DNA of 59,558 nt from Bacteroidales bacterium Bact_22 (GCA_001603665.1 LUZN01000002.1:1-59558), one strand, 5' to 3'. Shown: positions 8,401 through 16,336, counted from the stretch's first letter. Notes: generated from the letters alone by a model not told the origin. A program made the numbers and translations.

Positions 8401-9571
8401 GGCGGAAAACCCTGAAAAAGCTTGGGCTATCTGGGATTCGTACCGTCGTTTCCTGCAGAGCTGGGGCATGGCGAAAGGCATTCATCGTGACTTTTTCGAT
8501 GAGGAGATAAACAGCTTTAAGCTGAAGTATAACGTCAAGCAGAAGGTCGACTTCAAGGTGGCTCAGATGCGCGAGATGGCTTATTCCTACAAGGAAATCC
8601 TGAAAGAACACGGCGTTGAGCTGGAGCAGGACCCGTTTAAGCAGATCATCGAATGCGTCAATATGGTGTTTGACTCATGGAACTCCGAGCGTGCACTGGC
8701 ATATCGCAGGCATCTGGGTATATCAGAGAACTGGGGAACGGCTGTCATCGTGCAGCAGATGATTTACGGTAACATCAGCGAGGTGTCGGGCACCGGCGTG
8801 GTGTTCACTCAGAACCCGCATCGTGAGCGTCCTGGCGTGCATCTGTATGGCGACTTCACCATGCGCAGTCAGGGTGAGGACATCGTGGGCGGCTTGGTGA
8901 AGCCGTTGCCGATAGGAGAGACGCAGCGTATTGCCGCTAACCTCGAGGGACCGTCAATGCAGACTGCACTTCCCGAGATTTACAAGAAGATTTATTCCAT
9001 TGCCACCACGCTGACCGAAGAGCTAGGTTACGCGCCGCAGGAGATGGAGTTTACGTTTGAGTCGGATAAGCCGGAAGACTTCCACATCCTGCAAATCCGC
9101 GACCAAGACCTAAAGCTTGAAGACACCGTCAACGCTTTCGTACAGTCGCCAACGGAGATGAACCAGATCGGTAGAGGCATGGGCATCGGAGGCGGCGCGA
9201 TGAACGGTCTTGTGGCATTTAATGAATTGGATATCAAGACTTTACGCAAAGAATACAAGAAAGAAAACGTTATTCTGGTGCGTCCTGACACCGTTCCTGA
9301 CGACATCGGCTTGATCTTCGACTGCGACGGATTGCTCACGGCTCGTGGTGGAGCTACATCGCATGCGGCTGTCACAGCGGTACGTCTCGGAAAAGTCTGT
9401 GTGGTGAGCTGTGTCGAGCTGATGGTCAACGATGAGAAACACTGCGCCGAGCTGAATGGTCATAAGATTCAGATGGGCGACAAGATCGCCATCGACGGCA
9501 ACCTCGGCTTGGTGTACCTCGGTCATTATCCGACCGAGAAGATGACAATGGGAAAGGGATATAATTATTAG
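5429..9571 (+). CDS. Large PPDK-like PEP/pyruvate-binding dikinase, no C-terminal barrel
   Basis: A 1380-residue protein. Residues 1 to about 885 form a long, mostly helical region I do not recognise. From about residue 888 there is a PPDK_N ATP-grasp domain: GNKANNLKTLYLKGMPVPPG, then SVRSGTAISMPGAMDTFLN near 957, and QEMEFTFE...ILQIRDQD near 1205-1222. A swivelling phosphohistidine domain closes the protein: GGATSHAAV with His1312 as the likely phospho-carrier. The PEP/pyruvate TIM barrel that follows in pyruvate phosphate dikinase and PEP synthase is missing; only about 60 residues follow the histidine motif. The order resembles rifampicin phosphotransferase, but the N-terminal region does not. 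It may phosphorylate an unknown acceptor. It is last in the DUF1905-ogt operon. Confidence 0.85.
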   Translation: MSETFKSQALEANLAQTRYKDIFIPEEHQAFIALSANYFGINKRAKECVTEYHHPLSNHTFVTEELRKILMDDFWFYTRDDVPADTLKLPLEMMRSLLKPEVALKLRLNVVVTLLEFAGQVYTKSPKHSNLIELTFNILEDKFESNKDCYILATKHAERYLDCVAKDEKFSNSACSLLRMMLQENYRYWQSTSEVEKWVSDNEKLLSDEEKIVIIDEVGKPYFDDLNKNLKAAKTWDVLAEMPHFEQVAKRFTESEKLFGHFITKFHYVFYLLHLPGMENQRERLIWNMDRMMRDAIDEMPQDELIPFIDTIFSLAKELRKNYTSAVLDFQLTLGKKIIDIDTTEMKEIVNHFEKRLIEFGFVTPGNVFVNEDWQLSVNTDHIKNIRVWLELIEYSKTPLDKLLSSLIVNLKLGGIFISDTDLFQREITKILNSNISPYYKKVKQLSRIFPVYFNEIGAEGEIRNVTTNMDEISLRQDKLVHFLRKQVHTESNNTLIDLTFKVFQFWSDGNLDDLKPILPNNVFESIDMESQYFVHVHNLVQTMCEISCLNPEDILMLSRDDYENLIKKAADKISLDEESYKREHLRLMDIRDLYAYLREKYSFESVNIFAYLRNFPFIPDKDIDDFEKVYKEKNFGKSLSMIYAFMNKLKEIIFNPEVSEGWENIYHKRHIAIGIPSMYGTYRENKFEAMGLTFRLERVATQLMEQVVQSINLEYISERTLNQIYIILRYFRDGLALDGITNQSFNSKLDMLRYSLTSRSFSFGQYINIFQFIAEDVRRIIIKYFLKSYEYPLKVVIPQLFDPENKLSERDMVALISKKSEEFHRDMLSDAFLMQPLDNFIGRILNSLRTMEATLDHKLISDIMTYNSDMLISPFWRSTPKIDNQVFIGNKANNLKTLYLKGMPVPPGFVITTEAFRRNETINAIPELQNEIHGMIKKYIAELEQISGRKFNNPEAPLLVSVRSGTAISMPGAMDTFLNVGLNDELVEKVAENPEKAWAIWDSYRRFLQSWGMAKGIHRDFFDEEINSFKLKYNVKQKVDFKVAQMREMAYSYKEILKEHGVELEQDPFKQIIECVNMVFDSWNSERALAYRRHLGISENWGTAVIVQQMIYGNISEVSGTGVVFTQNPHRERPGVHLYGDFTMRSQGEDIVGGLVKPLPIGETQRIAANLEGPSMQTALPEIYKKIYSIATTLTEELGYAPQEMEFTFESDKPEDFHILQIRDQDLKLEDTVNAFVQSPTEMNQIGRGMGIGGGAMNGLVAFNELDIKTLRKEYKKENVILVRPDTVPDDIGLIFDCDGLLTARGGATSHAAVTAVRLGKVCVVSCVELMVNDEKHCAELNGHKIQMGDKIAIDGNLGLVYLGHYPTEKMTMGKGYNY

Positions 9572-9592
9572 TGTAGAGTTTAGAGCTAAAAT
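9572..9592 (+). repeat. AGTTTAG-type heptamer array after dikinase stop
   Basis: Starting in the TAG stop of the dikinase gene, units TGTAGAG, TTTAGAG, CTAAAAT follow with a 7-bp period. It mirrors the array at the end of the rubrerythrin gene on the other strand. Confidence 0.5.
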
Positions 9593-9593
9593 G

Positions 9594-9630
9594 GAAAAAA
9601 GATAGGGGCGAAAAACGCCCCTAATCTTTA
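9594..9630. terminator. Intrinsic terminator between dikinase and rubrerythrin genes
   Basis: Stem AGGGGCG (9604-9610), loop AAAAA, CGCCCCT (9616-9622), extended by AGAT/ATCT across a bulge. On the minus strand a run of T follows, so it is a good terminator for the rubrerythrin transcript. For the plus strand the T tract is weak. Confidence 0.8.
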
Positions 9631-9655
9631 AACTGTAAACCGTAAACTATTTAAA
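9627..9655 (-). repeat. AGTTTAC heptamer array at rubrerythrin 3' end
   Basis: On the minus strand, units AGTTTAC, GGTTTAC, AGTTTAA, AGATTAG run with a 7-bp period starting in the TAG stop codon of the rubrerythrin gene. They lead directly into the terminator stem. Confidence 0.55.
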
Positions 9656-10192
9656 ATATCTGTTGTACAGTCCTTCAAAGCCTTTACCATGACGGGCTTC
9701 GTCTTTTGCCATCTCGTGCACTGTGTCGTGGATAGCGTCGAGGTTGCGTTCCTTTGCCACGCGGGCGATGCGCATCTTGTCTTCGCAGGCGCCGCATTCA
9801 GCCACCATACGTTTCTCGAGGTTGGTCTTGGTGTCCCAAACCACGTCGCCGAGCAGCTCTGCAAACTTAGCACAGTGATCTGCCTCTTCGAATGCATAAC
9901 GTCTGAATGCCTCAGCAATTTCTGGGTATCCCTCGCGGTCGGCCTGGCGGCTCATTGCGAGATACATACCCACCTCGGTGGCTTCTCCCATGAAATGAGC
10001 GTTCAAATCTTTTATCATGTCATCGCCGGTGCCTTTGGCAATACCGATGACGTGCTCGGTCACAAAGTTAAGTGCTGCACTCTCATCGAGGACCTTCCAT
10101 TCAACAACCTGTTTGCACTGTGGGCATCTTTCAGGAGCTTCTTCTCCTTCATAAACGAAGCCGCAAATTGGACATACGAATTTCTTTTTCAT
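9647..10192 (-). CDS. Reverse rubrerythrin (rubredoxin domain N-terminal)
   Basis: A 181-residue cytoplasmic non-haem iron peroxidase that reduces hydrogen peroxide in anaerobes. The domain order is reversed relative to classical rubrerythrin. A rubredoxin-like Fe(Cys)4 site comes first (C7-x2-C10, C23-x2-C26). The diiron four-helix bundle follows from about residue 50, with ligand motifs such as [22 protein letters not shown] and [11 protein letters not shown]. Length matches reverse rubrerythrins of clostridia and Bacteroidales. The start [11 protein letters not shown] is unambiguous. It lies 32 nt downstream of the GH109-like gene on the same strand and could be cotranscribed with it. Confidence 0.93.
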   Translation of the reverse strand: MKKKFVCPICGFVYEGEEAPERCPQCKQVVEWKVLDESAALNFVTEHVIGIAKGTGDDMIKDLNAHFMGEATEVGMYLAMSRQADREGYPEIAEAFRRYAFEEADHCAKFAELLGDVVWDTKTNLEKRMVAECGACEDKMRIARVAKERNLDAIHDTVHEMAKDEARHGKGFEGLYNRYFK

Positions 10193-10224
10193 GATGATTT
10201 ATTTTTAGTTTAGAATTGTATTTT

Positions 10225-11646
10225 TTACTTTAAAGCATGTTTATAACCTTGGATCTTATCCCAGTCACCACGAGTAAAATCAGGCATTTTCACTGGCATG
10301 CCGTGATTTTCGATAGAAGCAGCGCTGAGCTCGCCGATGCATGACCATTCAGCGGCATCGTAAACGTCCTCATCGAGCGGCAGACCGTTCTGCAAGCAGT
10401 AAATCAGACGGTAATCCATGATGAAGTCCATGCCGCCGTGACCGCCGACCTGCTTTGCCAGCTCTTCGATATCTTTCGCGATAGGATGGAGGTATTCTGC
10501 TAAAATCTTGTCGCGGACCTCTTTCGGAACAAAACCGTGTACGTTGAGCTGTTGACCTTCTTCGAGGAATCCTTCAGGCAGATTCTTTTCCATCAAAGTG
10601 AAGCCTTCGACAGGATATTTGTTTGCAAAGCCTTCAGTACCAGTGAGTTGGAATAATCTGTTGTAAGGACGATAGGTGTAGACGTTGTGTTCAATCAAGA
10701 TGGTCTTGCCTTTGTGAGTCTCAATCATGGTGGTGGTCATGTCGCCATTGGCAAACTGGTCGGTGCCCATCATCTTTTCGGCGATTTTCTTGCCGTTATA
10801 CGAAGGTGTGCTCATCGAGACGAGATAATCCATCTTATCGCCGCGGTGGATATCCAACACCTGACAGATTGGTCCGAGTCCGTGGGTGGCATACACGTCG
10901 CCGCTGTGTTTTTGGTTGTAGTCGAGACGCCAATTGTCTTGATACTCAGCCCAATACGGCTCGAGGTTGTGGATGTAGGCGCCTTCGCCGTGAATCACCT
11001 CGCCGAACATTCCGAGTTTAGCCATGTTTAAAGCCGTCATCTCGAAGAAGTCGTAGGTGCAGTTCTCGAGCATCATGCAGTGTTTGCGGGTCTGCTCAGA
11101 GACGTCGACGAGCTTCCAGCAGTCGGCAACCGATGTGGCGGCTGGCACTTCAACGGCTACGTGTTTGCCGTGTTGCATAGCATAAACAGCCATCTCGACG
11201 TGCGTCTGCCAGTTGGTGCAGATATAAACGAGGTCGATGTCGTCGCGCTCGCAAAGTTCTTTATACGCTGTAGGACCAACATATTCAGCGGCTCGCGGCA
11301 ATCCTTTGGCTTCCAGAATGCCGCTCTGAACCTTCTCCACATTTTCCGGAAGGAGGTCGCACAAAGCCACAATCTCAACGCCGTCGATGAAAGTCATACG
11401 ATAAACGGCATCCGGACCGCGCATGCCTAATCCGATGAAGCCGATGCGGACATTCTCAATCGGCTCGGCAGCAAATTCAAGCATACTCGTCTGACCTTCA
11501 ACACGTTGCGGCTCGTCGAAGACGATAAAGTTATCTTCAATTATGTAGTTTTTCCCTGAATTACAGTCGCTTTTACAACCGCTCATCACGACGATGAGAA
11601 GCAAAATCATCGCTGTGATCGAAATAGTTAGTTTTTTGTTTTTCAT
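10225..11646 (-). CDS. GH109-type Gfo/Idh/MocA lipoprotein (alpha-N-acetylgalactosaminidase-like)
   Basis: A 473-residue exported lipoprotein (signal MKNKKLTISITAMILLLIVV, lipobox VMSGC) with an NAD-binding Rossmann fold (GFIGLGMRG near residue 70) and a Gfo/Idh/MocA C-terminal domain. The segment ENCTYDFFEMTALNMAKLG followed by GEGAYIHNLEPYW is characteristic of GH109. GH109 uses tightly bound NAD+ in an oxidation-elimination mechanism to remove alpha-GalNAc, for example from blood-group A or mucin-type glycans. I chose the ATG at 11646 over an upstream in-frame start at 11967, because the latter would overlap the divergent kinase gene and bury the signal peptide. A kinase, permease and galK nearby support a role in hexosamine salvage. 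Confidence 0.88.
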   Translation of the reverse strand: MKNKKLTISITAMILLLIVVMSGCKSDCNSGKNYIIEDNFIVFDEPQRVEGQTSMLEFAAEPIENVRIGFIGLGMRGPDAVYRMTFIDGVEIVALCDLLPENVEKVQSGILEAKGLPRAAEYVGPTAYKELCERDDIDLVYICTNWQTHVEMAVYAMQHGKHVAVEVPAATSVADCWKLVDVSEQTRKHCMMLENCTYDFFEMTALNMAKLGMFGEVIHGEGAYIHNLEPYWAEYQDNWRLDYNQKHSGDVYATHGLGPICQVLDIHRGDKMDYLVSMSTPSYNGKKIAEKMMGTDQFANGDMTTTMIETHKGKTILIEHNVYTYRPYNRLFQLTGTEGFANKYPVEGFTLMEKNLPEGFLEEGQQLNVHGFVPKEVRDKILAEYLHPIAKDIEELAKQVGGHGGMDFIMDYRLIYCLQNGLPLDEDVYDAAEWSCIGELSAASIENHGMPVKMPDFTRGDWDKIQGYKHALK

Positions 11647-11727
11647 AGCAAATGTATTAAACATGTAAAAGTACAAAATTTTTTCATTCGTACGATATTT
11701 ATTTCTATTTTTACAAAAAATTTTAAC

Positions 11728-12777
11728 ATGAAAAAGCTGAACGATATTGTCGAAAAGTTCGAAATCACTGGGAAAGTGACCGATGTGAAACCGATGGGCG
11801 AGGGCTTGATTAACGACACTTTTAAAGTGTTTATTGATGGTTCTGATAAGCCGAAATATGTGCTGCAACGCATCAATAACGCCATTTTTCAGGATGTCGA
11901 CATGCTCATGGACAATATTAATAAGGTGACTGATCATATCCGGAAGAAAGGCAAGAATACTCTTCAATTTTTAAAGACAAAAGCTGGAAAATCGTATTAT
12001 TTCGATGGAGAAAAGTATTGGAGAGTGATGGTATTTGTTCCCGATTCGATTACATATCAAGCAGTTACGCCTGAATATTCATATATCGCAGGCAAATCGT
12101 TCGGTGAGTTTGAGTCGCTTTTAGCTGATTTAAAAGAGCCACTTGGCGAGATCATTCCTGATTTTCATAATATCGAATTCCGTTTGAAACAGCTTCGCGA
12201 TGCTGTGGCTGAAGATAGGGTAGGGCGTGTGAAAGAAGTGCAGTACTATCTTGATGAAATCTTCAAACGTGAAGAAAAAATGACTCTCGGCGAGCGTCTT
12301 TTCCGTGAAGGTAAGCTGCCGAAGCGTGTATGTCATTGCGATACGAAAGTAAATAATATGCTTTTTGACAATGAAGGTAATGTTTTGTGTATCATTGACT
12401 TAGATACGGTTATGCCGAGTTTTGTCTTCTCCGATTATGGCGATTTCTTGAGAACTGCAGCAAATACTAGTGCTGAGGATGACCAGAATCTCGACAATGT
12501 CGATTTCAATATGGAGATTTACAATGCTTTTTCTAAGGGTTACCTTGAAGGCACGAAAGGTTTCCTCCTTCCAATCGAAAAAGAAAACCTTCCGTATGCG
12601 GCGTTGCTGTTTCCATACATGCAAACCGTCAGATTTCTAGCGGATTACATCAACGGCGACACCTATTATAAAATCAAATATCCCGAGCATAACCTCGTCC
12701 GCACCATGGCCCAATGGCGATTATTTGAAAAAGCTGAAGAAAAAGAGGAATTAATGAAGAAAAACATTGGCTATTAG
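11728..12777 (+). CDS. N-acetylhexosamine 1-kinase-like APH-fold kinase
   Basis: A 349-residue cytoplasmic kinase of the aminoglycoside phosphotransferase fold. The catalytic loop HCDTKVNN carries H203, D205 and N210. The metal-binding IDLD follows, with D224 and D226. The N-lobe opening KPMGEGLINDTFKVF is the nucleotide-binding loop. This subgroup resembles NahK, which phosphorylates GlcNAc or GalNAc at O1; relatives in Bacteroidetes are sometimes labelled mucin desulfatase MdsC, which I think is a legacy name. It is divergent from the GH109-like gene, which should release GalNAc, and convergent with a sugar permease. The last codons lie inside a TTGGC heptamer array. The sugar specificity is inferred from context. 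Confidence 0.82.
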   Translation: MKKLNDIVEKFEITGKVTDVKPMGEGLINDTFKVFIDGSDKPKYVLQRINNAIFQDVDMLMDNINKVTDHIRKKGKNTLQFLKTKAGKSYYFDGEKYWRVMVFVPDSITYQAVTPEYSYIAGKSFGEFESLLADLKEPLGEIIPDFHNIEFRLKQLRDAVAEDRVGRVKEVQYYLDEIFKREEKMTLGERLFREGKLPKRVCHCDTKVNNMLFDNEGNVLCIIDLDTVMPSFVFSDYGDFLRTAANTSAEDDQNLDNVDFNMEIYNAFSKGYLEGTKGFLLPIEKENLPYAALLFPYMQTVRFLADYINGDTYYKIKYPEHNLVRTMAQWRLFEKAEEKEELMKKNIGY

Positions 12778-12835
12778 CCGTTGGCCATTGGATTATAAAT
12801 CCATGATAGCCAAAAGCCAATAGCCAACTGCCAAA
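12766..12835. repeat. Two facing TTGGC heptamer arrays
   Basis: Left array on the plus strand: ATTGGCT, ATTAGCC, GTTGGCC, ATTGGAT, starting inside the last codons of the kinase gene. Right array, read on the minus strand after the permease stop: CTTTGGC, AGTTGGC, TATTGGC, TTTTGGC. Both have a 7-bp period, and together they form a long imperfect inverted repeat between convergent genes. Confidence 0.65.
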
Positions 12836-12838
12836 GTA

Positions 12839-14128
12839 TTATTCCGTAGGAATATCCTTATTCACATTCTTATGTCCGAGCAGTGCATAATATAAGATGT
12901 ATGCTGCGCAGAACAACACCACGACGTAGCTCGTCATGTAGCTGCCTGTCCAGTCGGCGACGAGGCCTTGCAGACCTACCATGATGGCGAAGCCGAACAC
13001 CATCGTCATGAAGATGCCCGATGCCATGGCGGTGTATTTGCCCAGACCTTCAGTTGCGAGGTTGAAGATGCTGCCCCACATCACTGAAGTGCAGAGACCG
13101 ACCAGGATGAAGGCGAAGATTCCAACCGGCACTTCAGCCCAGATGACGGAGACGTTGGCCCAGTCGATGCCTGGAACCTTGACCATGAGGCTTGTAGGGG
13201 CGAACATTCCGAACAAAACGAGCACTATCGAAGCGATGGAAACCGTTGTCACCATTGCCTTTGACGACACTTTGCCTCCGATGGCGCCGCCCACGAAACG
13301 ACCGACGAGCATCATCAGCCAGTAGACTGCCACGATGAGACCCACGATGGTTCCGTTCATGCCGAAACCGGGTGTAGCAGCATCAGGCTGAGCCGTGAGA
13401 TACTGCATGATGTAAGTTGGCGTTCCCACCTCGATGCCGCCGTACAGGAAGATGGCGAGAATGCCGAGCTTGAAGTGACGGAACGAGAAGGCGCTGTATT
13501 TATCCTTGACTTCCGATTTGACCTCGACCGGCTGGGCAGGCTCCTCGATCTTCGTGAAGAGGATGACGATGAAACCGATGACGAAGATGGCTAAGGCTAT
13601 CATCAGAGCAGGGGTGGCGTCGGAAATCTTAGCTTTTGTGGCCTCTCCGATGAGTGCGCCCATGATGATGTAGACCGCCACTGCAGCCGCTGAGTTAAAC
13701 ACGCCGCCTATCTGGATGAGCTGGTTGCCCTTATTTCCGCCGCCACCCAGAAGGTTAAGCATAGGGTTGACGACTGTGTTGAGCATGCACATGCAGAATC
13801 CTGCGATGAAAGCGCCGATGAGATACACACCGAAGCCTGCCCAGCCGCTGGCCCACTGCACCAAAATACCAATAATACCTACTGCTAACGCTATCAGCGA
13901 GGTCTTTTTATAACCATATCTCTTGATGAGCATGCCCGAAGGGATTCCCATGACGAGATAAGCGATGAAGTTGCCGTAATTGCCAATCTGCGAAAGGAAA
14001 TTGCTCGCGCCGTACTGGTTTTTGACGATAACTGCCATTGGCGAACAGAGGTTCGTCACGAAGGCTATCATCGCGAAGAGGGCTATCATCACTATGATTG
14101 CGCCCCATTGTTTTGCTTTTTCTGCCAT
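12839..14128 (-). CDS. MFS sugar permease (FHS/fucose:H+ symporter-like)
   Basis: A 429-residue inner-membrane protein with about 12 hydrophobic segments. It belongs to the fucose/glucose/galactose:H+ symporter group of the major facilitator superfamily. The hallmark is the segment NPMLNLLGGGGNKGNQLIQ near residues 128-146, resembling the NPY/xLGP-type motif after TM4 in FucP-like transporters. MLIKRYGYKK is the TM2-TM3 loop. A charged cytoplasmic loop (KIEEPAQPVEVKSEVKDK) divides the two halves. It is the last gene of the operon with T9SS adhesin, galK and nucleotidyltransferase genes, so galactose, GalNAc, GlcNAc or fucose are plausible substrates. A 66-nt inverted repeat lies just upstream. 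Confidence 0.87.
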   Translation of the reverse strand: MAEKAKQWGAIIVMIALFAMIAFVTNLCSPMAVIVKNQYGASNFLSQIGNYGNFIAYLVMGIPSGMLIKRYGYKKTSLIALAVGIIGILVQWASGWAGFGVYLIGAFIAGFCMCMLNTVVNPMLNLLGGGGNKGNQLIQIGGVFNSAAAVAVYIIMGALIGEATKAKISDATPALMIALAIFVIGFIVILFTKIEEPAQPVEVKSEVKDKYSAFSFRHFKLGILAIFLYGGIEVGTPTYIMQYLTAQPDAATPGFGMNGTIVGLIVAVYWLMMLVGRFVGGAIGGKVSSKAMVTTVSIASIVLVLFGMFAPTSLMVKVPGIDWANVSVIWAEVPVGIFAFILVGLCTSVMWGSIFNLATEGLGKYTAMASGIFMTMVFGFAIMVGLQGLVADWTGSYMTSYVVVLFCAAYILYYALLGHKNVNKDIPTE

Positions 14129-14152
14129 AATTCGAAATTATTTTTGAACTCC

Positions 14153-14218
14153 AAACTATGCAAAATCACTTTAGGGCGAGCCCTCGAGGTTTCGCAGGCG
14201 TGATTTTTTGCATAGTTT
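14153..14218. repeat. 66-nt imperfect inverted repeat in operon
   Basis: Arms AAACTATGCAAAATCAC (14153-14169) and GTGATTTTTTGCATAGTTT (14200-14218) pair over 17 bp with a 2-nt bulge, around a 30-nt loop that contains GGGCGAGCCC. It lies between the nucleotidyltransferase and permease genes of one operon. It lacks a T tract after the stem, so it looks more like an mRNA processing or stability element, or a REP-like palindrome, than a terminator. Confidence 0.7.
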
Positions 14219-14238
14219 TTCGTAATATTATTTAATGA

Positions 14239-15141
14239 TTATTTCCATAATTCTTTAGGATACACGCCCTTGTCAATCAGATTCTGAATCTTCTTCACCA
14301 CATCCGGCTTATCTTCCTTATAAGTCACACCAAACCACACGGCATCGCTTGACAAAACTTTGAGTTTTGCTTTCTTGTCATTGATTAAATTGTTGACCAT
14401 CAATGGAATATAAAACTCGGCTTTGATGTTGGTCTGTGCCGGACCATCCAAGAATGTCTTGAATCCGTCTTCGAGGTAACCCAAGAAATCAGGGGTGAAG
14501 CCGAAGAAATTCATCGATACCAAGGTGTCAAGTGGGAGAGAGTGCTCGCCAGTCTCGTCAGTGTAGGCTGCACCGTCCTTTGTCTTGGCGATAGAAGTGC
14601 GCTCCACAATCGTCTGAAGGTAGTTGCATCTGTTGCTTGTGCAAACGCCTCTTGACACTGTACCGAAGTCTGACAAGGTGTTTTGGAGCTTATAAGCCAC
14701 CATCGAATAAGCGCCTTTCTTGCCTTCGCATTCCACGAGATATTTTGCCATCACCTCGAATGCCTCTTTGCCATAGAAATCGTCAGCGTTGATCACTGCG
14801 AACGGCTCTTTGATGACGTTGGCCGCCATCAGCACTGCGTGACCTGTTCCCCAAGGTTTTACACGACCTTCAGGCACTTTATAGCCCTTCGGGAGGCATT
14901 CCAGTCCTTGGTAGACATATTCTACCGGGATTCCGAACTTCGCGCTGCTGTTTACTTTCTCGAAAGCCTCAGCAAAGTCTTTACGAATCACAAACACGAC
15001 CTTTCCGAATCCTGCGCGCTTTGCGTCGTAAATCGAATAATCCAAAATCGCTTCATTGTTTGGACCTACACCGTCCATCTGCTTCAGGGCTCCATATCGT
15101 GAACCCATTCCAGCTGCTAAAACTAATAATGTTGGTTTCAT
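14239..15141 (-). CDS. Sugar-1-phosphate nucleotidyltransferase
   Basis: A 300-residue cytoplasmic NTP_transferase-fold protein. The nucleotide loop is LAAGMGSRYGALKQ at residues 7-20, and the metal-binding motif is NADDFYG near 117. Such enzymes join a sugar-1-phosphate with UTP (or another NTP) to make an NDP-sugar and pyrophosphate. It lies directly downstream of galK. With the HexNAc kinase nearby it could make UDP-Gal, UDP-GalNAc or UDP-GlcNAc from the 1-phosphates. No galT or galE is in the window. The family match to GalU/RfbA-like enzymes is clear; the sugar and base are inference. Confidence 0.85.
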   Translation of the reverse strand: MKPTLLVLAAGMGSRYGALKQMDGVGPNNEAILDYSIYDAKRAGFGKVVFVIRKDFAEAFEKVNSSAKFGIPVEYVYQGLECLPKGYKVPEGRVKPWGTGHAVLMAANVIKEPFAVINADDFYGKEAFEVMAKYLVECEGKKGAYSMVAYKLQNTLSDFGTVSRGVCTSNRCNYLQTIVERTSIAKTKDGAAYTDETGEHSLPLDTLVSMNFFGFTPDFLGYLEDGFKTFLDGPAQTNIKAEFYIPLMVNNLINDKKAKLKVLSSDAVWFGVTYKEDKPDVVKKIQNLIDKGVYPKELWK

Positions 15142-15150
15142 GTATCTATA

Positions 15151-15194
15151 GATTTAAAATTCAAAGATTTAAAGATTTAAAATTTAAAATTCAA
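15151..15194. repeat. ATTTAAA(G) heptamer/octamer array
   Basis: Units GATTTAAA, ATTCAAA, GATTTAAA, GATTTAAA, ATTTAAA, ATTCAAG with a 7-8 bp period. The array includes the last codons of galK (Leu-Glu-Phe-stop) and fills the gap to the nucleotidyltransferase start. Confidence 0.6.
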
Positions 15195-16335
15195 GGCGAC
15201 GAGCTCCATCTGAGATTACCACATCATAAACTTTTGGCTCATGTCCGAATTTCTTATTAAACTTATTTTTCGCTGTGGCGATAAACTTGTCGTAAAGTCC
15301 TTCTTTTACAAGGTTTATCGTGCATCCGCCGAAGCCGCCGCCCATCACTCGCGAGCCTGTAACACCGCATTCTTTTGCGATGTCGTTCAGGAAATCGAGC
15401 TCTTCACAGCTGACTTCATATTCCTTGCTCATGCCGTAATGTGTGCCGTACATACGGTCGCCGACAGTGGCGTAATCTCCATTTTCAAGGGCATCGCAGA
15501 CGTCCAAAACACGCTGTTTCTCGCCGATGACGTACTTGGCGCGCATGTAATCTTCTTGCGGAATCTCGTTTTTAACCTCATCGAGCATCGCCATCGTAGC
15601 GTCGCTGAGATATTTCACCTCGGTATGACGTTTCGCAATGTGAGCGCAAGCATTTTCGCACGATTCACGACGTTTGTTGTAGGCTGATGATGCCAACTCA
15701 TGTTTCACGACAGTGTCGAGCAAAACAACTTTGTAGCCTTTGGGGTCAAACTGGAAATACTCGAACTCCATTGTAGCGCAGTTTAGGCGCATAAGGTGAC
15801 CTTTTTTGCCAAAAATAGAGGCGAATTGGTCCATTATACCGCATTTCACACCACAATAGTTGTGCTCAGTCGATTGCCCGATTCTCGCAAGCTCAAATTT
15901 ATCGATACCTAAGTTATAAATATCATTCAAAGCGAAGGCAAAGGTACTCTCCAAGGCCGCTGACGACGACATTCCAGCACCAAGCGGTACATCGCCTGCA
16001 AATACTGTGTCGAATCCCCTAGGCTGGAAACCGCGTTTCTGCATCTCGCGAACCACACCAAAGATATATCTTGCCCAAGGCTCTTTCGGAGCGTCTTCTT
16101 CGCGCATTCCAAACTCACTTTTAGCTTGATAATCAATAGAGTAGGCCCTGATTTTGTCAGTTCCGTTAGGATTTATCGCTGCATAGATGCCTTTATCGAT
16201 AGCTCCCGGAAACACGAAGCCGCCGTTATAGTCGGTATGCTCACCGATCAGATTAACTCGACCAGGCGAGGTGTAAATGCGTAACTCATTGCCAAACAAC
16301 GAGTTAAACTTTTCTTTTATAGCTTTTATATCCAT
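15184..16335 (-). CDS. galK: Galactokinase
   Basis: A 383-residue GHMP-family kinase that phosphorylates galactose at O1 with ATP. All three motifs are visible: the galactokinase signature GRVNLIGEHTDYNGGFVFPG near residues 25-44, the ATP loop PLGAGMSSSAALE near 118-130, and the C-terminal GSRVMGGGFGGCTINLV near 330-346. Length is typical. The start is 1 nt after the stop of the T9SS adhesin gene, and the stop lies in an ATTTAAA array. The usual partner galT is absent; a nucleotidyltransferase follows instead. Confidence 0.96.
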   Translation of the reverse strand: MDIKAIKEKFNSLFGNELRIYTSPGRVNLIGEHTDYNGGFVFPGAIDKGIYAAINPNGTDKIRAYSIDYQAKSEFGMREEDAPKEPWARYIFGVVREMQKRGFQPRGFDTVFAGDVPLGAGMSSSAALESTFAFALNDIYNLGIDKFELARIGQSTEHNYCGVKCGIMDQFASIFGKKGHLMRLNCATMEFEYFQFDPKGYKVVLLDTVVKHELASSAYNKRRESCENACAHIAKRHTEVKYLSDATMAMLDEVKNEIPQEDYMRAKYVIGEKQRVLDVCDALENGDYATVGDRMYGTHYGMSKEYEVSCEELDFLNDIAKECGVTGSRVMGGGFGGCTINLVKEGLYDKFIATAKNKFNKKFGHEPKVYDVVISDGARRLEF

Positions 16336-16336
16336 C

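Noticed and set aside
7166-8611. Long open reading frame on the minus strand opposite the dikinase
   Set aside because: It runs antisense to a conserved ATP-grasp domain, has no recognisable family, no promoter and a composition expected from the complementary strand.
11649-11656. Minus-strand TACATTTG as promoter of the GH109-like gene
   Set aside because: It ends 2 nt before the ATG, so transcription would begin inside the start codon, and the nearest TTTG is at a 17-bp spacing.
11647-11967. N-terminal extension of the GH109-like protein
   Set aside because: It would overlap the divergent kinase gene and hide the lipoprotein signal; start set at 11646.
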